NCBI RefSeq assembly: GCF_019702925.1
Contig: NZ_AP024713.1
Span: 434,001-498,000, forward strand
DNA from: Campylobacter sp. 19-13652
Lineage (GTDB): Bacteria > Campylobacterota > Campylobacteria > Campylobacterales > Campylobacteraceae
Length of the DNA stretch: 64,000 nt
Direction of reading: 5' to 3'
The notes under the pieces were generated by a model. That model saw only the letters and a program-made list of their open reading frames with translations, did not search any database and was not told the DNA's origin. Positions within the stretch are counted from its first letter, which is position 1, and each line of letters opens with the position of its first letter. The position numbers and the translations under genes were made by a program. Shown one piece after another: positions 48,113-57,916 of this stretch.

Positions 48113-49101
48113 CTAAACTGCTCCAAAAGTCGTAAATCTCCCTCAAAAAGCGAACGCAAATCAGGCACTCTATGTAGCAGCATAGCAAAACGCTCCACCC
48201 CAAGCCCAAAGGCGTATCCGCTCACGTCCTTATAGCCCACAGCTTTAAAGACATTTGGGTCCACCACACCACAGCCTAGCACCTCAAGCCAGCCTGTGTG
48301 CTTACAGACGCGACAACCATCGCCACCGCAGAAAATACAGCTAATATCAGCCTCTGCGCTAGGTTCTGTAAAAGGAAAAAAGCTAGGGCGAAAGCGTACC
48401 CTTATATCGCCAAACATATGCTTTAAAAAACCCTCAAGCATATGTTTTAAATTTGAAAAGCTAACCTCTGCTGCTCCTTGTACGACAAGTCCCTCTACTT
48501 GATGAAACATTGGCGTATGAGTAAGGTCAAAATCACGACGAAAAACAGTTCCTGGCGCTATCATGCGAATAGGAGGCTTTTGGCTTAACATAGTGCGTAT
48601 TTGCACCGGGCTAGTATGCGTACGAAGTACTCTAAAATCTTTTAGGTAAAATGTGTCTTGCATATCTCTAGCTGGGTGGTATGATGGCAAATTTAACGCT
48701 TCGAAGTTATGAAAATCATCCTCTATTAAAGGTCCAGTTTCTAATGCAAAATTCTGAGATATAAAATACTCTATAATTTTATCCATAACGGCCATAACAG
48801 GGTGTAAAGCCCCAGCTTGACTGTTTTGTTTAAACATACTCACATCTACTGCACTTGCCCTCATAGCAACGTCTATTTCAGCCTGTTCTAGCTGCGATTT
48901 TTTCTCCTCTATAAGCTCAGAGAGAGTATCTCTAAGAGCATTTAGCTTTGCTGCTTGCTCTTTTTTCTTGTCTCCTTCTAGGCTTTTTAGCTCCGCAAAA
49001 GCAGTGGTTAAAAAGCCCTTTTTGCCGAAAACCTCCACTCTAACCCGCTCAAGCTCAGCCATACTCTTACAAGCACGAATGCTACCATCAAAATCCTGCA
49101 A
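48109..49101 (-). CDS. pheS: Phenylalanyl-tRNA synthetase alpha subunit
   Basis: The catalytic alpha subunit, 330 residues. It has an N-terminal coiled coil (about 1-85) and a class II core with [42 protein letters not shown] and [10 protein letters not shown]. The [12 protein letters not shown] insert is a metal-site-like variant common in this group. Residues of about 27-90 are duplicated as a scar at 25887-26079. Confidence 0.97.
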   Translation of the reverse strand: MQDFDGSIRACKSMAELERVRVEVFGKKGFLTTAFAELKSLEGDKKKEQAAKLNALRDTLSELIEEKKSQLEQAEIDVAMRASAVDVSMFKQNSQAGALHPVMAVMDKIIEYFISQNFALETGPLIEDDFHNFEALNLPSYHPARDMQDTFYLKDFRVLRTHTSPVQIRTMLSQKPPIRMIAPGTVFRRDFDLTHTPMFHQVEGLVVQGAAEVSFSNLKHMLEGFLKHMFGDIRVRFRPSFFPFTEPSAEADISCIFCGGDGCRVCKHTGWLEVLGCGVVDPNVFKAVGYKDVSGYAFGLGVERFAMLLHRVPDLRSLFEGDLRLLEQFR

Positions 49102-49168
49102 TTGCTACCCTTTGAAAATTTTTTACGCTGATTTTATTAAATTTTTGATTAATTTTCCCATAATTTGA

Positions 49169-49174
49169 TATAAT
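49169..49174 (+). promoter_or_regulatory. Predicted -10 box before the HIT gene
   Basis: TATAAT in tttgaTATAATtt lies 22 bp before the HIT gene start in the 95 bp divergent gap with pheS; AAAGGAG follows as ribosome binding site. Confidence 0.6.
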
Positions 49175-49196
49175 TTAAAGGATTAAAGGAGATAAA

Positions 49197-49559
49197 ATGA
49201 CAGTGTTTGAAAAAATTGTAGCAGGCGAAATACCTGCAAATAAGGTGCTTGAGAATGAGGATTTTTTGGCTTTTAGGGATATAAATCCGCGAGCGCCCAT
49301 ACATATATTAGTAATTCCAAAAAAGCATTTTAAAAATATACAGGAATTTGAGCCAGCTTTAATGGCAAAAATGCTTGAGTTTATCCAAGAGCTCGCTAGA
49401 TTGCTAGGAGTAGATAAGAGCGGATATAAACTCGTTACAAACTGCGGTGAGGGCGCAGGGCAGGAGGTAATGCACCTACATTTTCATCTGCTTTCTGGTA
49501 TGAGCCTAAAGCCAGAGCTAAAAGCACCTGTTGCAAACGATCCACTAGCTGGATTTTAA
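49197..49559 (+). CDS. HIT family nucleotide hydrolase
   Basis: A 120-residue histidine triad protein of the Hint branch, which removes groups from AMP-linked substrates. VMHLHFHLLSG contains the HxHxHxx triad. The N-terminus MTVFEKIVAGEIPANKV and the DINPRAPIHILVIPKKH stretch fit. It is divergent from pheS, an arrangement I recall from C. jejuni. Confidence 0.93.
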   Translation: MTVFEKIVAGEIPANKVLENEDFLAFRDINPRAPIHILVIPKKHFKNIQEFEPALMAKMLEFIQELARLLGVDKSGYKLVTNCGEGAGQEVMHLHFHLLSGMSLKPELKAPVANDPLAGF

Positions 49560-49589
49560 TAAATTTAAGGGGCAAATTTAACTTGCTCC

Positions 49590-50153
49590 TTAAATATTTT
49601 GTGCCTTAGAAATCTCTAAAAGCACCTTATTGACGCTATCATTTGCTGCTTCGTTAAAGGCTTTAACTAGGCTTTTTGCGCTTTTATCATCGCTTTTATT
49701 TGCGCTATTTATTACACCTGTTTTTATTACGCTTCCAGCTTTAGTTAGGGTAAAAAGTAGGCTTATGTTTGCTTTCTCATCATCAGCATAAAACTCAAGC
49801 ACTCTTAAATCAAGCTGCATATCGCTAGCTATGCGTGCTCCGCTAGGGCTAAACTCGCAGCTTTTGCCAAGTGCACCAATCATCATTTTTACTAGCATAT
49901 CTGTGTAAAATAGGTCAAATTTAGCCCCAGCTAGCCTAGTGAGTCTATCACCGTTTTTTACAAAGATAAATTTATTATCATCGTTTGAATCGGCTCTTAC
50001 AAACACACTGCTTTTTAGTCTTTGTATGCAGACCTCTTGGTTTTTAATTGCATTATACTTTAGCGAATAAGTCTCCTGTGCTGGCGCACTTTTTGCTAGG
50101 CAGCCGCTTAGTAAAATCGCTAAAAAAGTACCAAAAATCATATAAATTTTCAT
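49590..50153 (-). CDS. ABC-type transport auxiliary lipoprotein
   Basis: A 187-residue lipoprotein with lipobox LSGC at residue 18. By sequence pattern (mature start YSLKY, then VFVRADSNDD) and by position directly after an MCE protein it corresponds to the PqiC/auxiliary lipoprotein family that sits at the outer membrane end of MCE lipid transport systems. Homology is weak, so the operon carries the call. It starts 2 bp after mlaD. Confidence 0.75.
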   Translation of the reverse strand: MKIYMIFGTFLAILLSGCLAKSAPAQETYSLKYNAIKNQEVCIQRLKSSVFVRADSNDDNKFIFVKNGDRLTRLAGAKFDLFYTDMLVKMMIGALGKSCEFSPSGARIASDMQLDLRVLEFYADDEKANISLLFTLTKAGSVIKTGVINSANKSDDKSAKSLVKAFNEAANDSVNKVLLEISKAQNI

Positions 50154-50155
50154 TC

Positions 50156-51079
50156 TTACTCCTTTATATCTTTAAAGAAAAACTCATACGGATTATCCTC
50201 TAGTCTATCAAGAGCGGCATCAACCTGCTTTAACGTGCGCTTAAAACTTGCCAAGGTATCGTCAAATTCACTAAGACTAGGGTAGAGGATTTTTTGTAGA
50301 TTATATTCATTAGATCCTAGCTTTGCCGCAAGTGCTTTTATCTCATTTAGTGTGCTAGGTAGCTCTTTGCTTGAGATTATCTTTAGAGCGTTTGCGCTTT
50401 GATTTAATCTATTAATCGCCTCATTAAAGGCATTTGCATTTTTTTCATTTAGCGCTATTTTGCTAAATTCATCAAGTCTTTTTATGGTTTGCCCTAGACT
50501 TTTTGCGCCGCCGCTTTTTTCTATTTCGCTGGATATACTTGCTAATGATGATAAAAGCGTCGCAAGGCTTTGTCTGTTTTTCTCATCTAGTATGTATTCT
50601 ACGCTAGTTAGCACTGAGCTTGCCTGGTCGCTTAGACTCTTTGCGCGCTCTCCAAATTTACTCAGCAAACTCTCCTCTAGCTTGATAATAGCGTGCTCAT
50701 CAGGGGCAAAAAGCGGCGAGGTGGGCGAGCCCCTAGTGATATTTAAATAGGCTATGCCGCTTATGCCTTGCAGCTCAACAACCGCCATACTATCGTGCCT
50801 TATGGGGAGATTTTTCTTTATTTTTAGCTCTATTTCTATGGTCGCGTTTTTGTCATCGCTAAAGGATATTTTATCCACTACGCCAGCGTCTACGCCGATA
50901 AATTTAACAACAGACCCGTCCTTTAGTCCTGTTGGCAAGGCTGTGGTACTTATGTAGTATGAGCGGTAGTTTGCGCCCTTTGAGTCGCCTCCTTGCATAA
51001 ACCACATAAAAAGCCCAGCTGCACCTATGCAAATTACTAAAAAAATTCCAACCACAAGGTAAGTTTTTTTATTATCCAT
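50156..51079 (-). CDS. mlaD: MCE-domain phospholipid transport protein (MlaD-like)
   Basis: A 307-residue protein with one N-terminal span (about 7-27), an MCE domain at about 38-120 (TTALPTGLKDGSVVKFIGVD, GISGIAYLNITRG) and a long helical C-terminal part. MCE proteins form hexameric rings that pass lipids between inner and outer membranes. It overlaps the ATPase gene by 8 bp. Confidence 0.9.
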   Translation of the reverse strand: MDNKKTYLVVGIFLVICIGAAGLFMWFMQGGDSKGANYRSYYISTTALPTGLKDGSVVKFIGVDAGVVDKISFSDDKNATIEIELKIKKNLPIRHDSMAVVELQGISGIAYLNITRGSPTSPLFAPDEHAIIKLEESLLSKFGERAKSLSDQASSVLTSVEYILDEKNRQSLATLLSSLASISSEIEKSGGAKSLGQTIKRLDEFSKIALNEKNANAFNEAINRLNQSANALKIISSKELPSTLNEIKALAAKLGSNEYNLQKILYPSLSEFDDTLASFKRTLKQVDAALDRLEDNPYEFFFKDIKE

Positions 51080-51815
51080 TATGTTTCCTATGTTCTATGA
51101 TTTCAGCGAGCGGATTATTTTCAAGCTTTTCAAATTCATCGATATTCCCCTCAAAGGCTATTTTTTTATTATCAAGAACCAAAAACCTATCAAGCGCACC
51201 AGTTATAGTGTCTACATCGTGAGTTACCATAACTACGCTAATGCCAAGCATCTGCTTAAGCTGTACTACAAGTGCGTCAAACTCCCTTGCGCTTATGGGG
51301 TCAAGCCCAGATGTCGGCTCGTCTAAAAATAGCACCCTAGGGCTAAGCACCAAAGCCCTAGCTAGTGCTGCGCGCTTTTTCATGCCTCCGCTTAGCTCAT
51401 CTGGCATAAGTCTAGCGGCCTGTTCCTTTAGCCCCACCTTTAATAGCCAAAACATCGCTATCTCGTCTATTTCGCTCTCTTTTATGTCGCTGTATTCCCT
51501 AAGCAGCACTCCTATATTTTCTAGCACGCTCATACCAGAAAAAAGTGCGCCAAACTGAAACATCACGCCTGTTTTTAGCTTTAGTTTTAGCCTATCTTTT
51601 TCGCACTTTAATCGCCAAATGTCCTCACCAAGCACCTTTACTACGCCACTTTTTGGCTTTTTTAGATAAATTAGCGTCTTTAATAGCGTGGTCTTTCCGC
51701 TCCCACTAGTGCCTAGTATGCCATAAATTTCTCGCTCTCTTACGCCAAAGCTAACCCCATCATGAAGCAGCCTATCGCCATATGTCGTAACTAAATCTTT
51801 AACTTCTACTATCAT
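51072..51815 (-). CDS. mlaF: Lipid transport ABC ATPase (MlaF/IamA-like)
   Basis: A 247-residue ABC ATPase with Walker A GTSGSGKTT, signature LSGGMKKR and Walker B VLFLDEPTSGLDP. It powers the MlaE permease. In C. jejuni the homologous pair was named iamA/iamB for an invasion-associated marker, as I recall. It overlaps mlaE by 4 bp. Confidence 0.93.
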   Translation of the reverse strand: MIVEVKDLVTTYGDRLLHDGVSFGVREREIYGILGTSGSGKTTLLKTLIYLKKPKSGVVKVLGEDIWRLKCEKDRLKLKLKTGVMFQFGALFSGMSVLENIGVLLREYSDIKESEIDEIAMFWLLKVGLKEQAARLMPDELSGGMKKRAALARALVLSPRVLFLDEPTSGLDPISAREFDALVVQLKQMLGISVVMVTHDVDTITGALDRFLVLDNKKIAFEGNIDEFEKLENNPLAEIIEHRKHNG

Positions 51816-52882
51816 ATGCCAATCTCTAAAAATATAATAGCAAAAAGCGCATCAAGCGCGATGACTAAAAATGTGGCGCTTACTACGCTTTTGGTAGTAT
51901 GAGTGCCTATGTTTTCAGCGCTGCTATTTAGCCCATTTATGCAGCCTATCATAGCGATGACTGCTCCAAAAAATGGAGCTTTTATAAGTCCGACAAAGAA
52001 GTTATTTAGCCCCACAGCCTCTCTAAATCTGTAGATGTATTCAGTGAAGTTAAATCCAAAGAATTTATTCGCCACTATCATCTGTCCTAGCACACTAGCT
52101 GCATCGGCTGCTATAATGATAAGCGGCATTGCCACAATCATAGCAAGCACGCGTGGCAAGGTGATAAAATAAAATGGCTCAAATCCCATAGTAGACATGG
52201 CGTCTATCTCCTCATTTACACGCATAGCCCCTATTGACGCAGTAAAGCTACTCGCACTCTGCCCAGCCACAACAATGGCTGCAAGTAGTGGCGCTACTTC
52301 CCTTAGGCTGATTATGCCCATTATATCTATAATGTAGCTACTGGCGCCAAATTGAGAGAGCATATCTGCGCCTATGTAGGCCAGGACTATGCCTATCATA
52401 AAACTAGTAACACAAACTGTAGTGAGTGAGCCTATGCCACTTGTGGCTATGATATTTGATATGGCTCGTAGGCGAAGTTTGCTGGGTTTTAAAAGTACAG
52501 CTAGCGAGCGTACAAAAGTCTCACCTAAAAAGGCACACATATTTAAAATAACGCAGGATTGAGCGAGTATAAAATCAGCTAATTTTTGCGCTATATTATG
52601 GTGTTTAATAGGTGGAGGAGTGTGAGCTGTGCGGATAAATTTAAAAATATCAGTAAATTTTGCCTCGTTTATCTGGCAGCTTTGCCCCATTTTTGCCTTT
52701 AAATCATCAAGTAGCATTGCCGCAGCATAATCAAGCCTATCGCAGCCGCTAAGGTCTATGATTAGGCTTTTTTCTTTTTGCAGAGATAAAAGCAACTTAG
52801 GTGGCAATGAGTCGTATTTGACGTCACCAGTGAGCGTAAGCGTGGTGGCGTGGCTATTTTTGGTGAGTTTATAGTTATTCAA
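51812..52882 (-). CDS. mlaE: Lipid transport permease with N-terminal STAS domain (MlaE/IamB-like)
   Basis: A 356-residue permease. The first 100 residues form an STAS-like domain (LIIDLSGCDRLDYAAAMLLD), here fused to the permease instead of being a separate MlaB protein. The remaining part is the MlaE domain with about five spans, including EVAPLLAAIVVAGQSASSFT and the GAMRVNEEIDAM loop that contacts the ATPase. It opens the mlaEFD-lipoprotein operon. Confidence 0.92.
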   Translation of the reverse strand: MNNYKLTKNSHATTLTLTGDVKYDSLPPKLLLSLQKEKSLIIDLSGCDRLDYAAAMLLDDLKAKMGQSCQINEAKFTDIFKFIRTAHTPPPIKHHNIAQKLADFILAQSCVILNMCAFLGETFVRSLAVLLKPSKLRLRAISNIIATSGIGSLTTVCVTSFMIGIVLAYIGADMLSQFGASSYIIDIMGIISLREVAPLLAAIVVAGQSASSFTASIGAMRVNEEIDAMSTMGFEPFYFITLPRVLAMIVAMPLIIIAADAASVLGQMIVANKFFGFNFTEYIYRFREAVGLNNFFVGLIKAPFFGAVIAMIGCINGLNSSAENIGTHTTKSVVSATFLVIALDALFAIIFLEIGI

Positions 52883-52976
52883 ACACTGTCCTAGCTTTGA
52901 CTTTTGGGCAAATTCTATCTTAAAATTGTAAATAAATTTACGCTTTTAAAGATAGAATTTATTCGCGCGTCTAAAA

Positions 52977-54287
52977 TCAAAGCATAGAAATTTGAAAAAT
53001 AGCTAAAAATGCCGTCGCTGCTATCATACCTATGGCTGTTCTTTTTACCACTTCAACAGGGCTAGTCATCGCAAGTCCAGCGCAGACTATCGCAGCCCCA
53101 GCCAGCGGAGATGCGGTCCTGCCAAGTGCGCCAGCTGTAGCCGCAGCTAAGCCCAAATCGCTCATATCATATCCAAGCAGATTTGCGTGCGGGGTAACAG
53201 CTTCGTTAAATGCCATAGCAGCCGCATCTCCAGAACCAGTCATCACGCCCATTAAAAATGGCCCAAATGTCCCACCCCAGCGGACAAATTCATTTGAGTC
53301 TTTTAGCCAATCAATGGCTGAGCTTATAGCTCCAGTTGCACTAAGTCCAGCAACAAACACGCTAGCAGCTATGATAATCCCCATAACCTCAGCATAAGCC
53401 TGCCCCATACCGCTAAAGAACTCTTTTGTAATCTTTTCTGGGTTGGTTAGGGTTACTATAATGGTTAGGACTGTGCCTATTAGCATGGCTTGCGGTACAC
53501 CCATTTTACTCCAGGCTAGGTATGGATTTTCAGATAGGCTGGTGCCGCCTACTATGAGTATGGCTAGAGGAATTAGAGGCATAAGTGCGTAGATAGGATT
53601 TGCCTTTGTTATGGCGTCATTTTGTACGCCCTCATGGCTAAAATCATGCCCCTTGACATAATCTTTAAAAATAAAGCCCATAATACATAAAAATGTTACA
53701 GCTGGTATTAAAGCGCCCACGGTGTAAGGAAGCTGGGCTATAATCATATCGGTTACGGTTTTGCTAACTCCAGTTTGTTTTGTAACCACCTCAGCCACAA
53801 AGGCGTTGTGCGAGCTACCTGGACTTAGCATAGAGCCAAATGTCCCACAAAATACAGCCGCTGCAGCCATCGCAGGGCGCACACCAGAGGCCATTAATAC
53901 AGGTATTAGCGTCCCGCCCACAGCTGCCGAACAGCCAGCTGCGCTCGGTATTGCGATATTTATGAAAAATGTAAGTGCTGTCGTAAGCGGAATAAGAAAA
54001 AATCCAAGCCCACGCAAAGGCACTGTAAGAATCCTGACTAGATGCTGGTCGCATTTGGTATAGCGCATGACGTAAGCAAAGCCCATGGAGGCGCAAATCG
54101 CCATTATAAGCCCACCACTTGTCATTCTCTTTGCAAACGCATCAAACGCACTAAGTGGCGCAAGTGAGAAAAGGCAGAGTATAAAACCGACACAAATTAG
54201 TACTGTTTTGGTTTCGTGCTTTTTTACGAGTAGGTAGATTGCGCTTAAAATTCCAAGTAGCGCAAGAGCGAGCTTAAAAGCAGCCAT
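52977..54287 (-). CDS. dcuC: Anaerobic C4-dicarboxylate transporter DcuC
   Basis: A 436-residue transporter with about 12 hydrophobic segments. GGLIMAICASMGFAYVM, SAAGCSAAVGGTLIPVLMAS and the MLSPGSSHNAFVAEV loop match the DcuC family, which exchanges fumarate and succinate or exports succinate during anaerobic respiration. That fits a microaerophile respiring fumarate. It has its own space on both sides (94 and 190 bp). Confidence 0.88.
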   Translation of the reverse strand: MAAFKLALALLGILSAIYLLVKKHETKTVLICVGFILCLFSLAPLSAFDAFAKRMTSGGLIMAICASMGFAYVMRYTKCDQHLVRILTVPLRGLGFFLIPLTTALTFFINIAIPSAAGCSAAVGGTLIPVLMASGVRPAMAAAAVFCGTFGSMLSPGSSHNAFVAEVVTKQTGVSKTVTDMIIAQLPYTVGALIPAVTFLCIMGFIFKDYVKGHDFSHEGVQNDAITKANPIYALMPLIPLAILIVGGTSLSENPYLAWSKMGVPQAMLIGTVLTIIVTLTNPEKITKEFFSGMGQAYAEVMGIIIAASVFVAGLSATGAISSAIDWLKDSNEFVRWGGTFGPFLMGVMTGSGDAAAMAFNEAVTPHANLLGYDMSDLGLAAATAGALGRTASPLAGAAIVCAGLAMTSPVEVVKRTAIGMIAATAFLAIFQISML

Positions 54288-54439
54288 GGCTAGCTCCTTT
54301 AGAAAAACTTAAAGTGGTATTATAAATTTGATTTAATTAAAAGTATCTGAAAAATAAATATTTTTTAAATTTAAATATGTAATAAAAATTACCTAGTGCA
54401 AAAAATCAAAATTAAAGCACAAATTTAACCCCCATTAGC

Positions 54440-54445
54440 TAAAAT
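54440..54445 (+). promoter_or_regulatory. Predicted -10 box before prs
   Basis: TAAAAT in gcTAAAATgcc lies 33 bp before the prs start, in the divergent gap with dcuC. Confidence 0.5.
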
Positions 54446-54477
54446 GCCTAAAAAACTTAACCTAACAAGGATAAAAA

Positions 54478-55407
54478 ATGCGAGGATACAAGATCTTCTC
54501 CGGCACCGCAAATGTCGAATTTTCAAAAAAAATAGCACAATATCTATCTCTGCCTTTAAGTGAAGCCAGTATTAAAAGATTTAGCGATGGTGAGATAAGC
54601 GTGCAAATAGGCGAGAGCGTGCGTGGAAAAGATGTGTTTGTAATCCAGCCTACCTGTGCGCCTGCAAATGAAAATTTAATGGAGCTTTTAATCCTCACTG
54701 ACGCACTCCGCAGAAGTTCGGCTAGCTCGATAACTGCGGTGGTACCTTATTTTGGCTATGCTAGACAAGATAGAAAGGCAGCTCCGCGCGTGCCGATAAC
54801 TGCTAAGCTTGTGGCAAATATGATGCAAACTGCTGGCATAAATCGCGTGGTTACTATGGATTTACACGCAGGGCAAATCCAGGGCTTTTTTGATATTCCG
54901 GTAGATAATTTATATGGTACGATAGTATTTAATGAGTACGTAAGGCAAAAAAATCTACCAAATCCGATAGTCGCTAGCCCAGATGTGGGTGGAGTAGCGC
55001 GTGCTAGGGCTTTGGCAAAGACTCTCGGGCTTGATATGGTAATAGTTGATAAGCGCCGAGAAAAGGCAAATGAGAGCGAAGTAATGAATATCATAGGCGA
55101 CGTAAATGGCAAGGATGTTATATTAATAGATGATATGATAGATACTGCCGGGACGATAGTAAAGGCAGCGCAAGTCTTTAAGGAAAGAGGTGCAACTAGC
55201 GTCATGGCGTTTTGTACTCATCCTGTATTAAGTGGACCAGCATATGAAAGGCTAAAAAATGGTGCACTTGATGAGCTAGTGGTAACTGATACTATACCGT
55301 TAAAAGAGCAGATGTCTTGCATAAAAGTTCTAAGCGTGTCTCAGCTATTTGGTGAGGTAATAAGGCGTGTTTATCACAATGAAAGTGTAAATAATCTTTT
55401 TGGGTAG
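54478..55407 (+). CDS. prs: Ribose-phosphate pyrophosphokinase
   Basis: Prs makes PRPP from ribose-5-phosphate and ATP for nucleotide, histidine and tryptophan synthesis. At 309 residues it has the class I length, with [11 protein letters not shown] as the flexible catalytic loop, [20 protein letters not shown], and the PRPP-binding [13 protein letters not shown]. It is monocistronic. Confidence 0.97.
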   Translation: MRGYKIFSGTANVEFSKKIAQYLSLPLSEASIKRFSDGEISVQIGESVRGKDVFVIQPTCAPANENLMELLILTDALRRSSASSITAVVPYFGYARQDRKAAPRVPITAKLVANMMQTAGINRVVTMDLHAGQIQGFFDIPVDNLYGTIVFNEYVRQKNLPNPIVASPDVGGVARARALAKTLGLDMVIVDKRREKANESEVMNIIGDVNGKDVILIDDMIDTAGTIVKAAQVFKERGATSVMAFCTHPVLSGPAYERLKNGALDELVVTDTIPLKEQMSCIKVLSVSQLFGEVIRRVYHNESVNNLFG

Positions 55408-55549
55408 GTTAAATTAAAATAGCGTAGGCTCTATTGTGGGGCTTGCTCTGTTTTTTATTTGATTAATTGTTTAAATTTGCAGTGTCTTTGGATTTAGGAC
55501 GGCTAGTAAAATTTGAAAATTCTTATTTAAAATAATTATGTGGATAAAA

Positions 55550-55568
55550 GGCGAGCCAAAAGCCCGCC
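55550..55568 (-). terminator. Terminator of dps
   Basis: On the minus strand GGCGGGC-TTTTG-GCTCGCC forms a seven-pair stem (one G-U) followed by TTTT. It lies 24 bp after the dps stop and works as a terminator only in the dps direction, since the plus-strand copy has an A-C mismatch. Confidence 0.65.
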
Positions 55569-55591
55569 AAAAATATTAAATTTATTTAGAA

Positions 55592-56026
55592 TTACTTGCC
55601 TAAAGTAGCATTTAGCATCCAGATTGCTTTTTCATATTTAGCTATCTGATCTTGAGCATACATTTGAGTTGTACTGTCGCCTTCTGCAAGTTCATCAAGT
55701 TTTTTAAACTCATCAAGTAGGTGTTTGTACTCGGCTAGGACTATTTCTAGTACCTCGGTTGGAGTGTAGCTTGCTTTTACTTCGTGTTTTATGTGAGATT
55801 TTTTAGCAAGTTCATCAACGCTGACTACCGGACGTCCACCTAACATTATAGCGCGCTCAGCTACATCGTCAAATATTTCGCTCATATATTCGTAAGCTTT
55901 TTCTGTGTACTCATGTACGCTAAAAAACTGTATGCCTTTTACATGCCAGTGTAGGTCGTGGAATTTAACGAATAGTCCGTGAGCGTCTGCTTGGATTTGA
56001 TTTAGTTGTTCTATTACTTTTGACAT
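55592..56026 (-). CDS. dps: Dps family iron-storage and DNA-protection protein
   Basis: A 144-residue Dps/bacterioferritin. The ferroxidase site is split between FHDLHWHVKG and VHEYTEKAYEYMSEIFDDVA, as in all Dps proteins, giving a dodecamer that oxidises iron with peroxide. There is no lysine-rich DNA-binding tail. It lies opposite a DyP peroxidase gene across an AT-rich gap, together forming an oxidative stress region. Confidence 0.95.
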   Translation of the reverse strand: MSKVIEQLNQIQADAHGLFVKFHDLHWHVKGIQFFSVHEYTEKAYEYMSEIFDDVAERAIMLGGRPVVSVDELAKKSHIKHEVKASYTPTEVLEIVLAEYKHLLDEFKKLDELAEGDSTTQMYAQDQIAKYEKAIWMLNATLGK

Positions 56027-56055
56027 TTTGTCTCCTTTTTTGAATTTCAGGTGAA

Positions 56056-56061
56056 ATTATA
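56056..56061 (-). promoter_or_regulatory. Predicted -10 box of dps
   Basis: On the minus strand TATAAT in ttgTATAATttc lies about 30 bp before the dps start, with AAAGGAGAC as ribosome binding site. Confidence 0.6.
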
Positions 56062-56395
56062 CAATGCTTTTATTAAATTTATTTTTAATGATATAAAAAA
56101 TATTATCTAATAAAAATTATTGTTTAATATTCTTAAATTTTTTATATTACTATGTTATAGTAAATTTATATGGATAAATAAATATGGTCTTTATTGAAAA
56201 TATAAATTTAATATTTAATATTTTAGATTAAGTTTGTGTTATCTCATTTTTATAAATTTATATTAATTCATATAAATGCTTTTTAAAGTTGTAGTTGTAA
56301 AAGTCCCTGTTATTTTGCTATTAAATAAAATTTAGTAAAATAGATTAATTTTTTACCAAAATAAAATCATATTTATATTAATTTTAAAAGGAGAA
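56062..56395. other. AT-rich divergent control region of dps and DyP genes
   Basis: About 330 bp of strongly AT-rich sequence with many short inverted A/T motifs but no reading frame. Peroxide or iron regulators (PerR, Fur) commonly control both neighbours in Campylobacter; several AT-rich near-palindromes around 56110-56170 could be operators, but none is close enough to a consensus to claim. AAAAGGAG before the DyP gene is its ribosome binding site. Confidence 0.4.
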
Positions 56396-57325
56396 ATGAT
56401 GCATCAAGATATTTTAAGCAATCCAAACAAAAACACTATTTTTTTAGTTTATAATTTTAAGCAAAATGCAAGCTTATCGGATAAAAAGGCCGCCTTTGCC
56501 AAAACCTGTAAGCTTGTTTTAAATTTAAACAACTCAGCTGCTGCTAGGATGCTAGAGGCGCGCACTAAAAGCAGTGTTGTACTTGGTGTTGGCGTAGAGG
56601 CTTGGGATGAGCTTGGACTTGGGGCAAAGCCAGAGCAGTTTGAGAAATTTGAGGAGATAAAAGGCGCAAAACACACAGCTGTAAGCACTCGTGGGGATTT
56701 GCACTTTCATATACGTAGTGAGGAATTTAGCCTCTGTATAGATATGGCGACTCATATTGCAAACACTCTTGAGGGTGTGGCTGATAGGGTTGAGGAGGTG
56801 CATGGCTTTAGGTATTGGGACGGCAGGAGTATACTTGGCTTTGTGGACGGTACGGAAAATCCGCAAGGCGAGGATAGGGCTAGGTTTGGTGTGATTAGTG
56901 AGCCTGGATTTGAGGGGGCGAGCTATCTTTTTGTTCAAAAATATATCCACGACATGAAAAGCTGGAATGCTATGGGCGTGGAAGCGCAGGAAAAAGTCAT
57001 CGGCAGAAGCAAGGCTGATGATATAGAGATGAGCGATGATGTAAAGCCTACAAATTCTCACTCAGCGCGCGCAAACGTAGGTGATGATAATAAAATAGTG
57101 CGCGACAATATGCCTTTTAGAAATCCAGACACTGCAGAGATAGGGACGTATTTTATCTCGTATGCTAGCTCGTTTAAGGTTACAAAAATGATGCTAACTA
57201 GCATGTTTGTCGGCGTGCCTGAGGGCAATTATGACCGCATTTTGGACTTTAGTACGCCAAAGACCGGGACGCTATTTTTAGCTCCTAGTCTTGAGATGCT
57301 TGATGGCTTTTCGGAGCTTGCGTAA
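56396..57325 (+). CDS. DyP-type heme peroxidase
   Basis: A 309-residue dye-decolorizing peroxidase. LGFVDGTENP carries the GxxDG motif with the distal aspartate, NSHSARANV holds the proximal heme histidine, and RDNMPF supplies the distal arginine. There is no signal peptide, so it should act in the cytoplasm, decomposing peroxide. The start could be the second ATG at 56399. The stop is directly followed by the GTG of pncA. Confidence 0.9.
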   Translation: MMHQDILSNPNKNTIFLVYNFKQNASLSDKKAAFAKTCKLVLNLNNSAAARMLEARTKSSVVLGVGVEAWDELGLGAKPEQFEKFEEIKGAKHTAVSTRGDLHFHIRSEEFSLCIDMATHIANTLEGVADRVEEVHGFRYWDGRSILGFVDGTENPQGEDRARFGVISEPGFEGASYLFVQKYIHDMKSWNAMGVEAQEKVIGRSKADDIEMSDDVKPTNSHSARANVGDDNKIVRDNMPFRNPDTAEIGTYFISYASSFKVTKMMLTSMFVGVPEGNYDRILDFSTPKTGTLFLAPSLEMLDGFSELA

Positions 57326-57886
57326 GTGAGGCAGGTGGTAGTAATTGATGCTCAAAATGACTTTATCTCAGGCTCTTTGGCGCCTATTTGTGCTGAGGAT
57401 GTGGCTGATAAGATAGTGCTATTTTTAAGCGGACTTACCCCAGATGATAAAGTTTTTTATACCCAGGATTGGCATGATGATGGGCATTGTAGCTTTTTAA
57501 AAAATGGCGGAGAGTGGCAGACGCACTGCTTAGCAGGTAGTCATGGAGCTAGCATTTATGGCGGATTTTCTGGGGTGATGCACTCTCCAAATTTAAACAA
57601 CAGCTTTAAAAAAGCCAGGCATAATGATAAGGAGGAGTATTCTTGTTTTTATGCCTCAAATGAGGCTGGAGTTAAATTTCATCAGGCTTTAGATAGGGAC
57701 ACTGATGTCGAGTTGGTGGGTTTTGTGAGCGAGTATTGTGTGCTAAATAGCGCCCTTGCTCTTATTGAGGCTGGCTTTAGGGTGGTGGTTTATGAAAATC
57801 TTTGCGCCTATATAAGCAGAGACGGTCATAAGGATGCACTAAAACAGCTAAGGGACGCTGGCGCAAGGCTAGGGTGCGTGATATGA
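57326..57886 (+). CDS. pncA: Nicotinamidase
   Basis: A 186-residue isochorismatase-fold amidase that turns nicotinamide into nicotinate for NAD salvage. VVVIDAQNDFISGSL with the catalytic aspartate, the metal site DWHDDGHCSF, and SEYCVLNSAL with the nucleophilic cysteine are clear. Translation starts at GTG immediately after the DyP stop codon, so expression is coupled to the peroxidase. Confidence 0.88.
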   Translation: MRQVVVIDAQNDFISGSLAPICAEDVADKIVLFLSGLTPDDKVFYTQDWHDDGHCSFLKNGGEWQTHCLAGSHGASIYGGFSGVMHSPNLNNSFKKARHNDKEEYSCFYASNEAGVKFHQALDRDTDVELVGFVSEYCVLNSALALIEAGFRVVVYENLCAYISRDGHKDALKQLRDAGARLGCVI

Positions 57887-57916
57887 GTTTAATCCTATGC
57901 TGCTTTGTGGGCGGCT

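Noticed and set aside
47502-48116. 204-codon plus-strand frame
   Set aside because: Fully antisense to pheT, with no ribosome binding site and Ser/Pro-rich shadow composition.
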